From contig NZ_NSIU01000001.1 of the NCBI RefSeq assembly GCF_002633015.1, positions 1 to 64,000 of the forward strand: a stretch of DNA of 64,000 bases, given 5' to 3'. This document shows positions 44,369-53,913 of the stretch, piece after piece; within the stretch, counting starts at the first letter, position 1, and every line of letters begins with the position of its first letter. The position numbers and the translations under genes are program-made. The DNA comes from Sulfuricurvum sp. PD_MW2. GTDB taxonomy: Bacteria; Campylobacterota; Campylobacteria; Campylobacterales; Sulfurimonadaceae. The notes under the pieces were generated by a model, which saw only the letters and a program-made list of their open reading frames with translations, was not told the DNA's origin and searched no databases.

Positions 44369-46494
44369 GACTCCTCCTTGAGAAGCGGAAAGGTCGTCGA
44401 GTTAAAAACAATCGTCCGAATCAAAGCAAATTCGATGATGAGCGTTTCATAGCGTCTTCGCTGCCCTTTCTCCTCTGGAAATGTACCTCGACGCAACACC
44501 ATGAGCGCGGCATCCAAACGTTCCAAAAGCGTTTCACGGTATATCTGGGATGGTGATTCAAAAAAATGCTTTATCGATTCCAAAGCCATGGTGAAATGAA
44601 TCGAATGAAAATCTTCCTGAAGCCGTTTGAGGCTTCGGCGGATGGTTAAAATTGCACGTCCGATTTCAAGCGTCGCCAAAAGCCACTCAAAAACCAAACG
44701 GCTTGAACGCATATTGAGCCGTCCCTGTGTCGAAAACTGTTGGACCAAATCTCGACCTGTACTCTCCAAAGCGCTTCGTTCAATGTTTAATGCTCCATCA
44801 CAAGCACTCACAATTTGCTGTCGAAGAATTTTTGAAACCCGTTGCTGTGTCAGTGAACACGACCAAAAATTGACCAGCAAATAGGCCATCCCACCAAAAA
44901 TCACCCCTATCAATGCGGCCAAAGAGCTTTCCAAAAACTTGGTCGGTTCAATCTTGTAATACGGATCAAGTGCACATTGGCTCATAAACATAAATACAAA
45001 TCCAAAAGAAAAAATGGGAAGTTTCGGACGAGTTGTCATCCAACCGACAAATCCCAAGGTAGGGGCTAGGACAATTCCCAATGTCAACAGGTCTGATGTA
45101 TAGGCAGGGATAACATAAAAATCATACACTGCCGCAAATACGAGGGCTAGAACAGACCCTTTGAAAAAATCTTTGACCCCGTCAATCGGGCTTGGCAATG
45201 TTCCCAGCAACAATCCGATAACAACTGCCATCGTAATCGTGAGTGTCGCATACGGCCATGCCGTCCATATCCAAAACATCATCGTAAAAAGCAATACTCC
45301 GCTTCCTCGAAGAGCTGCCAATGCGACCAAAACATTATCGGTATGGGTAGAAAAACGGACGTATCGGCTCAACTCTTTGGACGCCGCCCCCGATAAGCGA
45401 TGTTTTAACAAGGAAAGATACGTCGCACAATGGTTATGCAACTCATTCAAAAGCCGTATAATCAGATACGCTGCCGAGATATAGAGATCATTTTCTTTAT
45501 AATGACTATGCTCTGATTCAAAGCGATTTTGAACCTCCTGTTTTGCTTTTCCAAGCTCTCCAATCATACGACTCAAATCCTCCGGATTGACCGCACCCTC
45601 AGGCCGTGTTTCTAATGCCGTTACAATTGGGGCATATAGATATTCCAATGCATCCATAAGCTCGGTTTTCTCAATCGGTGCAACTATACTTTTGAGTGAA
45701 TGATAAGTTGTAGAGAGATTCATATATTCATGATTTAAATGACTGTAATGCTGCCGCTCTTTTTGATCGCTTCCGCTCTCAAAACTGCTATTGATCCGAA
45801 CGGCATTGAGACCGACTACACCGCTTGAAAAGCGGGATACTGCAGGGTTACTCTCATCGAATGGAGCAAATACTGCGCGTGAATCCGCCAAAGTTGAGAG
45901 GACGTTATGAAACCGTTCCTGCTCGCTGGAAATCAAAGAGTCCAACAGACGGCGAGGAAAAATGATATCGCTAATCACCGTCGCACTCATAATACCGACA
46001 ACCACTTCGGAAAAACGCGAAACCGCTATATCAAATACCTCTAAGGGAGTTTCAATGACGGGTAAAGCGACTATGCACAATGTGTATCCTGCCAGTACAA
46101 ATCCATAAAACTGAAAATTACGGTATTTGAATCCTGCAGCAGTGGTGAAACCAATCCAAAGAGCAAAAAAAGCAATAAACCAAATCGGATCTTGAGAAAA
46201 CATCCCTATAATAACAAGTGACATCCCTATACCGGCGATCGTCCCCAAAACACGATAATAGCTTTTTGAAAATACCAATCCGCTCTGAGGCTGCATAACA
46301 ATAAATACGGTAAAAATAGCTGTCCGTGGATCTGGCAAATTGAGTTTCATCGAAATCCATAGCGCCAAAAGAGCCGCAATGATCACTTTGACCATGTAGA
46401 TCAATACCGGCGCGTCAATTCTGATCCACTCATGGAACGTATGCGCCCACGGGAGGGTTCGTATGAAGTTCATATTTTGGCTAGTGAGTAGCAT
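44359..46494 (-). CDS. FUSC-family inner-membrane efflux protein (AaeB-like)
   Basis: A 711-residue protein with two sets of about five membrane helices (from about 30-180 and 390-550), each followed by a helical cytoplasmic region, as in AaeB (p-hydroxybenzoate export) and fusaric-acid resistance proteins. Recognisable segments are DPRTAIFTVFIVMQPQSG and WPYATLTITMAVVIGLLLG. The start is ATG 46494, which has GAGGATA directly upstream and overlaps the NodT gene by 14 bp; the reading from 46518 lacks a ribosome site. Substrate unknown. Confidence 0.85.
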   Translation of the reverse strand: MLLTSQNMNFIRTLPWAHTFHEWIRIDAPVLIYMVKVIIAALLALWISMKLNLPDPRTAIFTVFIVMQPQSGLVFSKSYYRVLGTIAGIGMSLVIIGMFSQDPIWFIAFFALWIGFTTAAGFKYRNFQFYGFVLAGYTLCIVALPVIETPLEVFDIAVSRFSEVVVGIMSATVISDIIFPRRLLDSLISSEQERFHNVLSTLADSRAVFAPFDESNPAVSRFSSGVVGLNAVRINSSFESGSDQKERQHYSHLNHEYMNLSTTYHSLKSIVAPIEKTELMDALEYLYAPIVTALETRPEGAVNPEDLSRMIGELGKAKQEVQNRFESEHSHYKENDLYISAAYLIIRLLNELHNHCATYLSLLKHRLSGAASKELSRYVRFSTHTDNVLVALAALRGSGVLLFTMMFWIWTAWPYATLTITMAVVIGLLLGTLPSPIDGVKDFFKGSVLALVFAAVYDFYVIPAYTSDLLTLGIVLAPTLGFVGWMTTRPKLPIFSFGFVFMFMSQCALDPYYKIEPTKFLESSLAALIGVIFGGMAYLLVNFWSCSLTQQRVSKILRQQIVSACDGALNIERSALESTGRDLVQQFSTQGRLNMRSSRLVFEWLLATLEIGRAILTIRRSLKRLQEDFHSIHFTMALESIKHFFESPSQIYRETLLERLDAALMVLRRGTFPEEKGQRRRYETLIIEFALIRTIVFNSTTFPLLKEESCR

Positions 46495-47914
46495 TGCTAT
46501 CCTCACGGTATCCGCCACCGAGTGCTTTGATCAAATTGATACGCAGAAGCGTTTTGGTTTCGCGTATCGATAGAGCATCTATATCCGCTTCTTTGACCAG
46601 CATTTGTGCCGAAAGATAAGGAAGTTTATGCCTTAACCCTTGAAGGAGTTTTTTTCTCTCTATCTCTTGATTTGATTCTTTTGCTTGCACTTCACGCTGA
46701 TGAAACCGCTGCTGTTCATCTATCAAATTGGATTGTTTCAACAACATCACAACTTCATTCGCTGCTTTGATGAGTGCATTGTTATACTCAAAAACAGAGG
46801 CATTATAATCGCTGACACTGTTTTGAAGTCGGGCATCTCTCTCCCCGCCATCAAAAAGCGGAAGCGACAAAGCAACTCCAAGCGATGGGGTATAAGAGGA
46901 GTGATCAATCAGTTTGGAAAAACTAAATGATGTAAATCCGAATGCACCGGAGAGGCTGATATTGGGATAATAGTGCGTTTTTGATTCTTCGATCGTAAAA
47001 TTTTTACTCAAAACCGTATATTTAGCCAATGTAATATCCGGACGATGTGCCAAAAGATTCAATACCACCTCTTTAGGAACAGGCAATGATTCTACTGAAG
47101 TGATGTTGGGCCGGTTCAGAGCATCGCAATAAGAGGGGAGAAATCCTCCCAAAATACATAACGCCTCTTTTTTTCCTTCAATCGATCGTTTGAGTTCCTC
47201 CTTACGTTGTTGAATCCGATAAAGTGCACTCTTGTTATCATTGATTGCGATACCGTCAATCAATCCCAGATGGTATTGCCGTTCAATAATGGCACGCTTT
47301 TGGTAGATTATCTCTTCGATTTCACTCAATCGATCAAGTTTTTCTTCATCATAATCCCATGATACGTAGAGTTCAACGATCCCGCTCGTTAAGGCGAGCT
47401 TTGCCGATTCAATAGAAGCACGCTGAGCCAAAGCCGAATTCAATGCGGCAGAAGCACGAGAACGTCTCGCATCCCAAAAATCAAAATCATAATCCAAGAT
47501 CAGTTGAGGCATATACTGATTATTAGTACTCCCTCCCAACGGTGCAGGAAAAATATGATTTTCACTGAAACGTTCCCGAACAACACTCGCATCGGCAGTG
47601 ATATGAGGAACATTACGTGATTCGATCGAAGCGATAATTGCATTGGCTTGAGTGTAACGAGCTTGCATTGCCTGTAGTGTAGGTGATTTGAGCAATGCGT
47701 CTTCCACAATACGGTTCAATTGGGTATCACCCAGACTTCGCCACCACTCACGATCAAGTGCAGAGTTACCGTATTCTACCAACCCTGTTATTTTGTCAAA
47801 TTCAGCGTTCACAAGTGCATTGTCCATAGGAGCCGCTTTTTGCATTACGGGTACACATCCTGCTAAAAGAACCGACGCAGTGCACGCAATCAAAAAGTTT
47901 CGAAAATCCATCAT
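46481..47914 (-). CDS. Outer-membrane efflux lipoprotein, NodT/TolC family
   Basis: A 477-residue lipoprotein with signal and lipobox (VLLAGC, Cys20), followed by two OEP domains of long helices (about 60-260 and 270-470). The family feature LLAHRPDITLAKYTV is clear. As first gene of the operon it provides the outer-membrane channel. The start may be ATG 47914 or 47911. A perfect inverted repeat lies 47-68 bp upstream (47961-47982), next to a TATAAT on the minus strand, suggesting repression. Confidence 0.88.
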   Translation of the reverse strand: MMDFRNFLIACTASVLLAGCVPVMQKAAPMDNALVNAEFDKITGLVEYGNSALDREWWRSLGDTQLNRIVEDALLKSPTLQAMQARYTQANAIIASIESRNVPHITADASVVRERFSENHIFPAPLGGSTNNQYMPQLILDYDFDFWDARRSRASAALNSALAQRASIESAKLALTSGIVELYVSWDYDEEKLDRLSEIEEIIYQKRAIIERQYHLGLIDGIAINDNKSALYRIQQRKEELKRSIEGKKEALCILGGFLPSYCDALNRPNITSVESLPVPKEVVLNLLAHRPDITLAKYTVLSKNFTIEESKTHYYPNISLSGAFGFTSFSFSKLIDHSSYTPSLGVALSLPLFDGGERDARLQNSVSDYNASVFEYNNALIKAANEVVMLLKQSNLIDEQQRFHQREVQAKESNQEIERKKLLQGLRHKLPYLSAQMLVKEADIDALSIRETKTLLRINLIKALGGGYREDSNATH

Positions 47915-47960
47915 GTTATTCTTGTGTAAAATTTTCGGGATTGTAGAGCAGGCGAGCTTA

Positions 47961-47982
47961 AATAGTTATTATGATAACTATT
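47961..47982. promoter_or_regulatory. Perfect 9-bp inverted repeat at the efflux operon promoter
   Basis: AATAGTTAT-TATG-ATAACTATT. On the minus strand the repeat directly follows and overlaps an AT-rich -10 (TATAAT), the usual place for a repressor. The rest of the 204-bp gap (47915-48118) is AT-rich and holds a weak hairpin at 48081-48098 (TTCCCG/CGGGAA) after the PpiC gene. I see no gene in it. Confidence 0.55.
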
Positions 47983-48118
47983 ATATATATAATTATATTT
48001 TGGCTATATTTTTTGGATTTAAACCAAGCACGTTTTCTAAATTACAGGATAAGGGATTTTCTAAATTATGGAGATTGATATTCCCGTATTATCGGGAACA
48101 TCATACGTATAGAGAGAA

Positions 48119-48961
48119 TTATTTTGCGTAAATAATTTTTGCTTTTTCACGAAGATTGGACATCTTTTTTTCCATCGTTGCTTTGAACTTATCCATTTTC
48201 AAACGTTGTTCAATGAAATTTTTGACCTCATCAAATCCAAGTTTTTTTGCTGCTTTTTTATCTTCGATGTAAATTACATGGAATCCGAATTGACTTTGTA
48301 CCGGAGCCGACGAGATTGTCCCCTCTTTCATCGCAAATGCAGCATCATTAAATGACGGTACCATTTGTCCGCGAGGGAAATAGCCAAGGTCGCCCCCTTT
48401 TGCAGCACTCGGTCCGGTCGATTTTGATTTAGCTTGTGCAATAAATTCATTTTTGAGTTTATCTCCGCTAAGCCCTTTCAAACCTTTGATAATCGCTTGT
48501 GCTTCCGCTTCACTTTTTACCAAGATGTGACGTGCACGAATTTTCTCTTTATCAACAAACTCATCCGGATTGGCATCATAATAAGCTTTCACCTCTTTAG
48601 CATCCACTTTGATTGCTTCAAACTGCTGCTGTTCCCACACTTTTGCGGCAAGTTGAACTTTTAATCGACTAACAAGTGCTTCAAGTTCTTGCTTATACTC
48701 TTTCGTGTCCAAAACACCGGTTCGTTGAGCATCATCGTATACAAGTTCTTGTGCGATCATCCCTTCGATAATTCGTTGGCGCAATTCATTTTGTTTATCG
48801 GCCGGAAGGGTATCAAAACGTCCTTGCGTCCCTTCCATCAATACTTTATTAACTTCATCCGAGGTAATCTCATCACCATTAACCGTTGCTAAAACAGCTG
48901 CAGATGCGCTAGTAGCACTCAACAATAAACCTAAAATCCAAGCGGCATAATATCGCTTCAT
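48119..48961 (-). CDS. Periplasmic PpiC-type peptidyl-prolyl isomerase (PEB4/SurA-like)
   Basis: A 280-residue exported chaperone/isomerase. The start ATG 48961 is chosen because AAGGATA precedes it and a signal peptide follows (MKRYYAAWILGLLLSATSASA); a longer reading to 49051 would hide the signal. The N-terminal SurA-like helical part (about 25-130) leads to a parvulin domain (about 140-240) with IRARHILVKSEAEAQ, GGDLGYFPRGQMVP and SQFGFHVIYI. The homologue PEB4 in C. jejuni assists outer-membrane proteins. It lies 92 bp downstream of two hybrid kinases but has its own signals. Confidence 0.87.
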   Translation of the reverse strand: MKRYYAAWILGLLLSATSASAAVLATVNGDEITSDEVNKVLMEGTQGRFDTLPADKQNELRQRIIEGMIAQELVYDDAQRTGVLDTKEYKQELEALVSRLKVQLAAKVWEQQQFEAIKVDAKEVKAYYDANPDEFVDKEKIRARHILVKSEAEAQAIIKGLKGLSGDKLKNEFIAQAKSKSTGPSAAKGGDLGYFPRGQMVPSFNDAAFAMKEGTISSAPVQSQFGFHVIYIEDKKAAKKLGFDEVKNFIEQRLKMDKFKATMEKKMSNLREKAKIIYAK

Positions 48962-49053
48962 TGCTATCCTTGTGTTTCCCCTCTTTCCAAGGGGAATTTT
49001 GATCTCGGCATTATAATACATTTGAGAGTATAGTATGCAAAAAACAATCAATA

Positions 49054-50970
49054 TTAAACAAAATTTCCTTGCCGCTTCTGTTGTGCGATTTTTAAATACC
49101 GCTGCATCGTTTGCAAAAGGAAATGTTTATCGATCGGTTTGGCCAGATGGGCATCCAATCCCGCAGCAACAATTCGCTCCCGGTCTCCGATCAATGCATG
49201 TGCAGTAAGAGCGATTACAGGGACATAGCCTCGTGAATCACGTTTGTCAATCTCTTTGATCAAACGATTTGCCATCAGTCCGTCCATCACCGGCATATCG
49301 ATATCCATCAATACCAAATCAAATTTCTCTTTGAGATACGCGTCAACCGCTTTTTGGCCGTTATCCACCGCTACAACTCGGAAATGTTCTTGCAACAATA
49401 TGGTTTCCAAGAGTTTGAGATTGATCAGGTTGTCTTCCGCAATTAAAATTTTCAGATTCTCTGTCGCAGGAATACTCTGTATTTCAGGAGAGTGTGAAAT
49501 ATACTCTTTTGGCATCGTATTCCAAACAACGGCCAATGTTTTATGCAACGAGCTCGGCAAAATCGGCAATGTTACAATGGATGCAACGGAGGTAATGATT
49601 GCATCCGCTTTGTCCCCATAATTTTGTTTCATGATAGGGACAATCTGCAGATGCGGATAGGTCATTTTTAATGCCTCGACCTGTGCTTTTGCCAAATGAG
49701 GAACATCCAGAAACAAAACATCCCGTTCCTGCAATGCACTCCCGATCAGATCATGAATCACTTTTCCATCTACATGAAAAAGTTCCAAATATTTATAGAG
49801 CAATGCACCTTGTGTCGTTAGTTGATGTTCCGATGTGTAGATTGCAGCACGGGTCCCTTCAACAAAGTCATAAACGCCCTCTTCATTGACTTGATGGGTA
49901 ATTCGAAACGAAAAACGAGACCCTTTCCCACTCTCGGATGCCAGCATCAAATGAGAATCCATCATATCAACATATTTATGGCTCAGACTCAACCCGATTC
50001 CCAATCCGTCTTTCCCTTTACGCTGATTTTCCCATGCGGAGGCAAACGGCCGAAGCAACGTTTTAACCCGTTCATGCTCGATTCCGATCCCCGTATCGCT
50101 CACCGCATATTCAACTTCGACAAAATTTCCCTCTTCCTTGACGATTAGAATTTCGACAAGAACACTTCCCCCCTCTTCGGTAAACTTGAGCGCGTTTTGT
50201 ATGAGATTACGCATGATGGCAAGAATTTTGTCTTGATCTCCGATAATTGTTTTTGGCAAATGCGGATCCATTAAAAACATCAATCGGATATCTTTGGAGC
50301 GGGCGAAATCGCAAAACTGCATTGAAAAATTTTCATACACTTCCAGTGGATTAAAAAGCTCGAAATTCGTATGAACACTTCCACTCTCGACTTGCATCAA
50401 CTCTAAGAGATTTTCAATATTGCGCATCATAGAGTGGGCACTTCGACTGCTCATTTCAACGTATTCTTGCTGCCACGAACTCAAAGGGGAACTTTTTAAT
50501 AAATCACTAAATCCGATAATAGCGTTCATCGGCGTCCGAAATTCATGTGAGATATTGGTTAAAAATTTGTTTTTGAAATTTTCAAAATAGCGTTCGGCGG
50601 CACGAGCACGTTCAATCACCGAAGTATCCCGAAAAACCACTCCGACAATCGGTTCCTCATCTAATACGAATACTTCGGATTTAACTGCGACATCATACTC
50701 AAGGGAGTGGGTACGAACTTTCCCCCGATATTGTCCCGATTTTGAAAGAAGATACGATAAATTGACCCCTTGCGGATCAAACCACTCTTCAACCCTCGCG
50801 ATATCCTCGAGCACTCCAACATCTAACAACTCTAACAATGGTTCGTTACAAGCAACAATATGACCTGATAGATCGGTATAAATCATAGGGTCAGAGTGTA
50901 GATTGGCACACGATGTCATCAGTTCAATGTGCGAAGCATGTTCATCGATAAAACTTTCTCTATAAATCAT
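49054..50970 (-). CDS. Cytoplasmic hybrid histidine kinase (second of a tandem pair)
   Basis: A 638-residue kinase without membrane segments. A PAS-like domain (about 20-125) precedes HisKA with ISHEFRTPMNAIIGFSDLL, a HATPase with NLIQNALKFTEEGG and DTGIGIEHE, and two receiver-like modules. The first (about 375-485) lacks the phosphoacceptor; the second (about 505-625) is complete, with IAEDNLINLK, LVLMDIDMPVMDG and HLAKPIDK. No HPt domain is present, so phosphate must pass to an HPt protein elsewhere. It lies 9 bp after its paralogue and has an AAGGAGAAGGG site. The stimulus is not known. Confidence 0.85.
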   Translation of the reverse strand: MIYRESFIDEHASHIELMTSCANLHSDPMIYTDLSGHIVACNEPLLELLDVGVLEDIARVEEWFDPQGVNLSYLLSKSGQYRGKVRTHSLEYDVAVKSEVFVLDEEPIVGVVFRDTSVIERARAAERYFENFKNKFLTNISHEFRTPMNAIIGFSDLLKSSPLSSWQQEYVEMSSRSAHSMMRNIENLLELMQVESGSVHTNFELFNPLEVYENFSMQFCDFARSKDIRLMFLMDPHLPKTIIGDQDKILAIMRNLIQNALKFTEEGGSVLVEILIVKEEGNFVEVEYAVSDTGIGIEHERVKTLLRPFASAWENQRKGKDGLGIGLSLSHKYVDMMDSHLMLASESGKGSRFSFRITHQVNEEGVYDFVEGTRAAIYTSEHQLTTQGALLYKYLELFHVDGKVIHDLIGSALQERDVLFLDVPHLAKAQVEALKMTYPHLQIVPIMKQNYGDKADAIITSVASIVTLPILPSSLHKTLAVVWNTMPKEYISHSPEIQSIPATENLKILIAEDNLINLKLLETILLQEHFRVVAVDNGQKAVDAYLKEKFDLVLMDIDMPVMDGLMANRLIKEIDKRDSRGYVPVIALTAHALIGDRERIVAAGLDAHLAKPIDKHFLLQTMQRYLKIAQQKRQGNFV

Positions 50971-50979
50971 CCCTTCTCC

Positions 50980-52920
50980 TTATATCCGAACATGTAAATA
51001 TTTTTGCAATACATACTCAAGCTTTTCACGGGTCAGAGGTTTAGAGAGATAATCATCCAAACCGCGTTCCAAAATATATTCGCGATCTCCTTCCATCGCC
51101 AATGCCGTTAATGCGATAATCGGCATCCGTTTTGTTGCACGATCTTCGGATTTGATCTCTTGCGTTGCTAAAATACCATCTTTGATCGGCATATCGATAT
51201 CCATAAAAACGATATCAAATGTTTTTTCTCGGCACATTTCAACCGCTTCATCCCCATTGGAAACGGCCACCACAGAGATACCGTATTCTTTGAGCAATAA
51301 TTTGATGAGCCGCTGGTTGATCAGATTGTCCTCTACTACCAAAGCATTTACACCTCGCTGTATTTGCGGTGCGGTAGATACAATAACATGCGGCAAGTTG
51401 AAGATTTCGCTTAAATGTTTTAATAGCGTGCTGGGGAGCAAAGGTTTTGCGAGCGGAAAGTCGATCAGATGAAGCATTTTTGCCTGAAGCCGTTCTTGCT
51501 CATCCATCAGCAAGATAGTTTTACAACTGCGTTTTATGCTCGCGAGGGTCATTGTCCAATCACTTTTATCCTGAGAACCGATGAAATAAACCGCTTCGGT
51601 ATCATTAAAAATAGTTTCATCGATCGTTTGCATTTTTGTCACATTGACACCGAAACTACGCAGGTAATTGGTCAAATGATTTGCATCGTCCAATTTTTTC
51701 TCATCCACTAAAACCACTTTCACACTGTGTGCATTAATCATTTTCATCGCTTGATCTGATGAACCTTCAAGATTCATCGCGAAACTAAATGTCGATCCTT
51801 TGGTCTCTTCACTCGTGATCTTGAGTTCGCCTCCCATCAAAGAGATCAAGCCATGGGAAAGACTCAGTCCAATTCCCAAGCGATTATCCGCATGATCTCC
51901 GGAGACAAAGGGGCGAGTAATGTTGATGAGTTCTGATTTGCTGATCCCTTTGCCGGTATCTTTGATGGTAAATCCGATCGTACATGTCCCCGACGTATTG
52001 CGCTTCAAAAGTTTACTCTCGACATAAATACGTCCGCCGCTTGGGGTAAATTTCAGAGCATTATTGTATAGGTTATTGATCACTTGCTTGATTTTACGGA
52101 CATCTCCGGTGATGTATGTGGGGAGTTTCGGATCGATAAAAAACTGAACTTTTACCCCTTTATCCAGTGCCATAGGGAGAATTTCGGATACCAATTCCTC
52201 CATCTCGGCAACAATATTGAATTCATTATTATTGACATGCAATCTACCGTTTTGCATCTGCGCCAAGTCGAGAAGATTTTCGATATTGGACATCAGATTA
52301 CGGGCTGATCCTTGTACCGAATGGATATATTCAAGCTGTGTTTCATTGGGAGAGGTTTTCGAAAGTAAATCGACAAACCCTAAAATACCGTTCATCGGAG
52401 TACGGAATTCATGACCTATATTGGCTAAAAACTTACTTTTAAGCTGCTCAACCTTCAGCACTTCTTCTTTTAAATCTACCAATTTGCTTTGATCTTCCAG
52501 ACGAAGAAGATAGAGATCTTTTCCCCCCTCTTGCAATAGGGTTGCGGTTGCAATCATCCTATGCGTTTTGCCCGATGCATCCACAATCCCGATTCCGTAT
52601 CCGCCGGGGCAATGGGTTCGGATATAATCTAACCAGCTTTTATCAAATTCGGTAAAAACTTCCTCATCTTCATGATCGAACAATTCACGAATACTTTCAT
52701 AGTTATGTCGGAGTTGTTCGATATTTTGAAGAGGAACAAGATCAAAAAAAGCTTTATTCGCACCAATCCATCCGTGATCTTTTGTAAAAAAAAGTATCGG
52801 ATCGGCGTCCGTATCAAGGACTTTGTAAAAAAGTTCTTTATTTATCGTTTGATCATTTTCAACTGAAAAATGGTGTTTATTGCTTCCAAAAAGGGAACTT
52901 ATAAATCCGAATACTCCCAA
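50980..52920 (-). CDS. Cytoplasmic hybrid histidine kinase (first of a tandem pair)
   Basis: A 646-residue paralogue of the next gene. A PAS-like domain (about 30-140, LDTDADPILFFTKDHGWIGA) is followed by HisKA (IGHEFRTPMNGILGFVDLL), HATPase (NLYNNALKFTPSGG, DTGKGIS, LGIGLSLSHGL), an inactive receiver (about 400-510, no acceptor Asp but a retained LAKPLLPSTL) and an active receiver (about 525-640, VEDNLINQR, IVFMDIDMPIKDG, YLSKPLTRE). Translation starts at TTG 52920 with AAGGGGAAAAA upstream. It resembles BarA-type kinases without HPt. Domain-by-domain similarity to the neighbour indicates tandem duplication. Confidence 0.85.
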   Translation of the reverse strand: MGVFGFISSLFGSNKHHFSVENDQTINKELFYKVLDTDADPILFFTKDHGWIGANKAFFDLVPLQNIEQLRHNYESIRELFDHEDEEVFTEFDKSWLDYIRTHCPGGYGIGIVDASGKTHRMIATATLLQEGGKDLYLLRLEDQSKLVDLKEEVLKVEQLKSKFLANIGHEFRTPMNGILGFVDLLSKTSPNETQLEYIHSVQGSARNLMSNIENLLDLAQMQNGRLHVNNNEFNIVAEMEELVSEILPMALDKGVKVQFFIDPKLPTYITGDVRKIKQVINNLYNNALKFTPSGGRIYVESKLLKRNTSGTCTIGFTIKDTGKGISKSELINITRPFVSGDHADNRLGIGLSLSHGLISLMGGELKITSEETKGSTFSFAMNLEGSSDQAMKMINAHSVKVVLVDEKKLDDANHLTNYLRSFGVNVTKMQTIDETIFNDTEAVYFIGSQDKSDWTMTLASIKRSCKTILLMDEQERLQAKMLHLIDFPLAKPLLPSTLLKHLSEIFNLPHVIVSTAPQIQRGVNALVVEDNLINQRLIKLLLKEYGISVVAVSNGDEAVEMCREKTFDIVFMDIDMPIKDGILATQEIKSEDRATKRMPIIALTALAMEGDREYILERGLDDYLSKPLTREKLEYVLQKYLHVRI

Positions 52921-52998
52921 TTTTTCCCCTTAAAATAACGATTTTATACAGAAATGGCTTATTGTAACACAAAAATTATCGGATAGCATTTTAAATGC

Positions 52999-53004
52999 TA
53001 CAAT
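52999..53004 (+). promoter_or_regulatory. -10 box of nth
   Basis: TGCTACAATACG, 24 bp upstream of the nth ATG, with the same TACAAT core as other promoters in the window. Confidence 0.5.
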
Positions 53005-53028
53005 ACGCAAAAACGAACGGAATGCATA

Positions 53029-53679
53029 ATGGTTAAAAAAGCAACGAAAAAAGAGATCGACTCCATAAAAAGTGCTTTTTTAACCCATTATAATAACGCC
53101 GTTACTGAATTGAACTACCGCAATGTGTATGAGCTCGTTATAGCCGTAGCCCTTTCTGCGCAATGTACCGACAAACGGGTGAATCTTATCACACCCGCTT
53201 TGTTTGAAGCGTACCCTACACCCTACGCTCTTGCCAAGGCCAATATCGAACATGTAAAATCTCTGATCCAAAGCTGCTCATTTTTCAACAACAAAGCGAT
53301 TAATCTCCTGGCTATGGCAAAACGGGTAGTCGAAATTTACGGAGGAGAGATACCGCTTGATGAAAAAGAGCTTGTTACCTTAGCGGGGGTAGGACAAAAA
53401 ACAGCGCATGTCGTTTTGATCGAATACACCGGCGCCAATTTGATGGCCGTCGATACACACGTCTTTCGGGTAAGCCATCGATTAGGTCTGAGCGATGATC
53501 TCACCGCTATCGCAACCGAAGAGACATTGGTCAAAAAATTCAAATCCGATCTTCACCAACTTCATCAGGGAATGGTCCTCTTCGGTCGCTATATCTGCAC
53601 CGCGAAAAACCCCAAATGCGATACAGAGTGTTTTTTATCTCAATTTTGTAAAAGCAAGGACGGGTTTAAACCCAGATAA
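53029..53679 (+). CDS. nth: Endonuclease III
   Basis: A 216-residue base-excision glycosylase/AP lyase for oxidised pyrimidines. The helix-hairpin-helix LAGVGQKTAHVVL contains the catalytic Lys; the catalytic Asp is in MAVDTHVFRVSHRLG. The C-terminal [4Fe-4S] loop reads C-x6-C-x3-C-x5-C (CTAKNPKC, then CDTECFLSQFC), with one extra residue compared with the common x6-x2-x5 spacing. Length is normal. It is the first gene of the short rightward nth-lipoprotein pair. Confidence 0.95.
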   Translation: MVKKATKKEIDSIKSAFLTHYNNAVTELNYRNVYELVIAVALSAQCTDKRVNLITPALFEAYPTPYALAKANIEHVKSLIQSCSFFNNKAINLLAMAKRVVEIYGGEIPLDEKELVTLAGVGQKTAHVVLIEYTGANLMAVDTHVFRVSHRLGLSDDLTAIATEETLVKKFKSDLHQLHQGMVLFGRYICTAKNPKCDTECFLSQFCKSKDGFKPR

Positions 53680-53681
53680 GA

Positions 53682-53687
53682 TACAAT
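53682..53687 (+). promoter_or_regulatory. -10 box six bases before the lipoprotein ATG
   Basis: TACAAT-AATCAA-ATG. The spacing would put the transcription start at the ATG, and no ribosome site is present, so a leaderless transcript is possible. Confidence 0.35.
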
Positions 53688-53693
53688 AATCAA

Positions 53694-53909
53694 ATGAAAC
53701 GATATTCACTATTACTTTTACTGCCGATCTTTTTTACGGGATGTGTTAATGAGCGTGGGGTAAGTCTAAAATATTACAATAATTGTGAAGAGTACTATGA
53801 CGTACAAGGGTATTATCACAAAAAATGCGATAAAAATATTTTCGACTACGCAGATATTACCAACGCATTGGAGTCCAATCAAAACCCTACCCGAGGCAGC
53901 GTTCGCTAA
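53694..53909 (+). CDS. Small lipoprotein
   Basis: A 71-residue protein with a lipoprotein signal (KRYSLLLLLPIFFTGC; Cys17 after the FFTG box). The mature part (about 55 residues) has two more Cys within NCEEYYDVQGYYHKKC, a tyrosine-rich segment probably closed by a disulfide. I do not recognise the family. It lies 14 bp after nth and ends 4 bp before the convergent cmoA stop. Confidence 0.7.
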   Translation: MKRYSLLLLLPIFFTGCVNERGVSLKYYNNCEEYYDVQGYYHKKCDKNIFDYADITNALESNQNPTRGSVR

Positions 53910-53913
53910 GCCC

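Noticed and set aside
48962-49051. Longer N-terminus for the PpiC protein
   Set aside because: The 30 extra residues would precede and bury a good signal peptide that has its own ribosome site.
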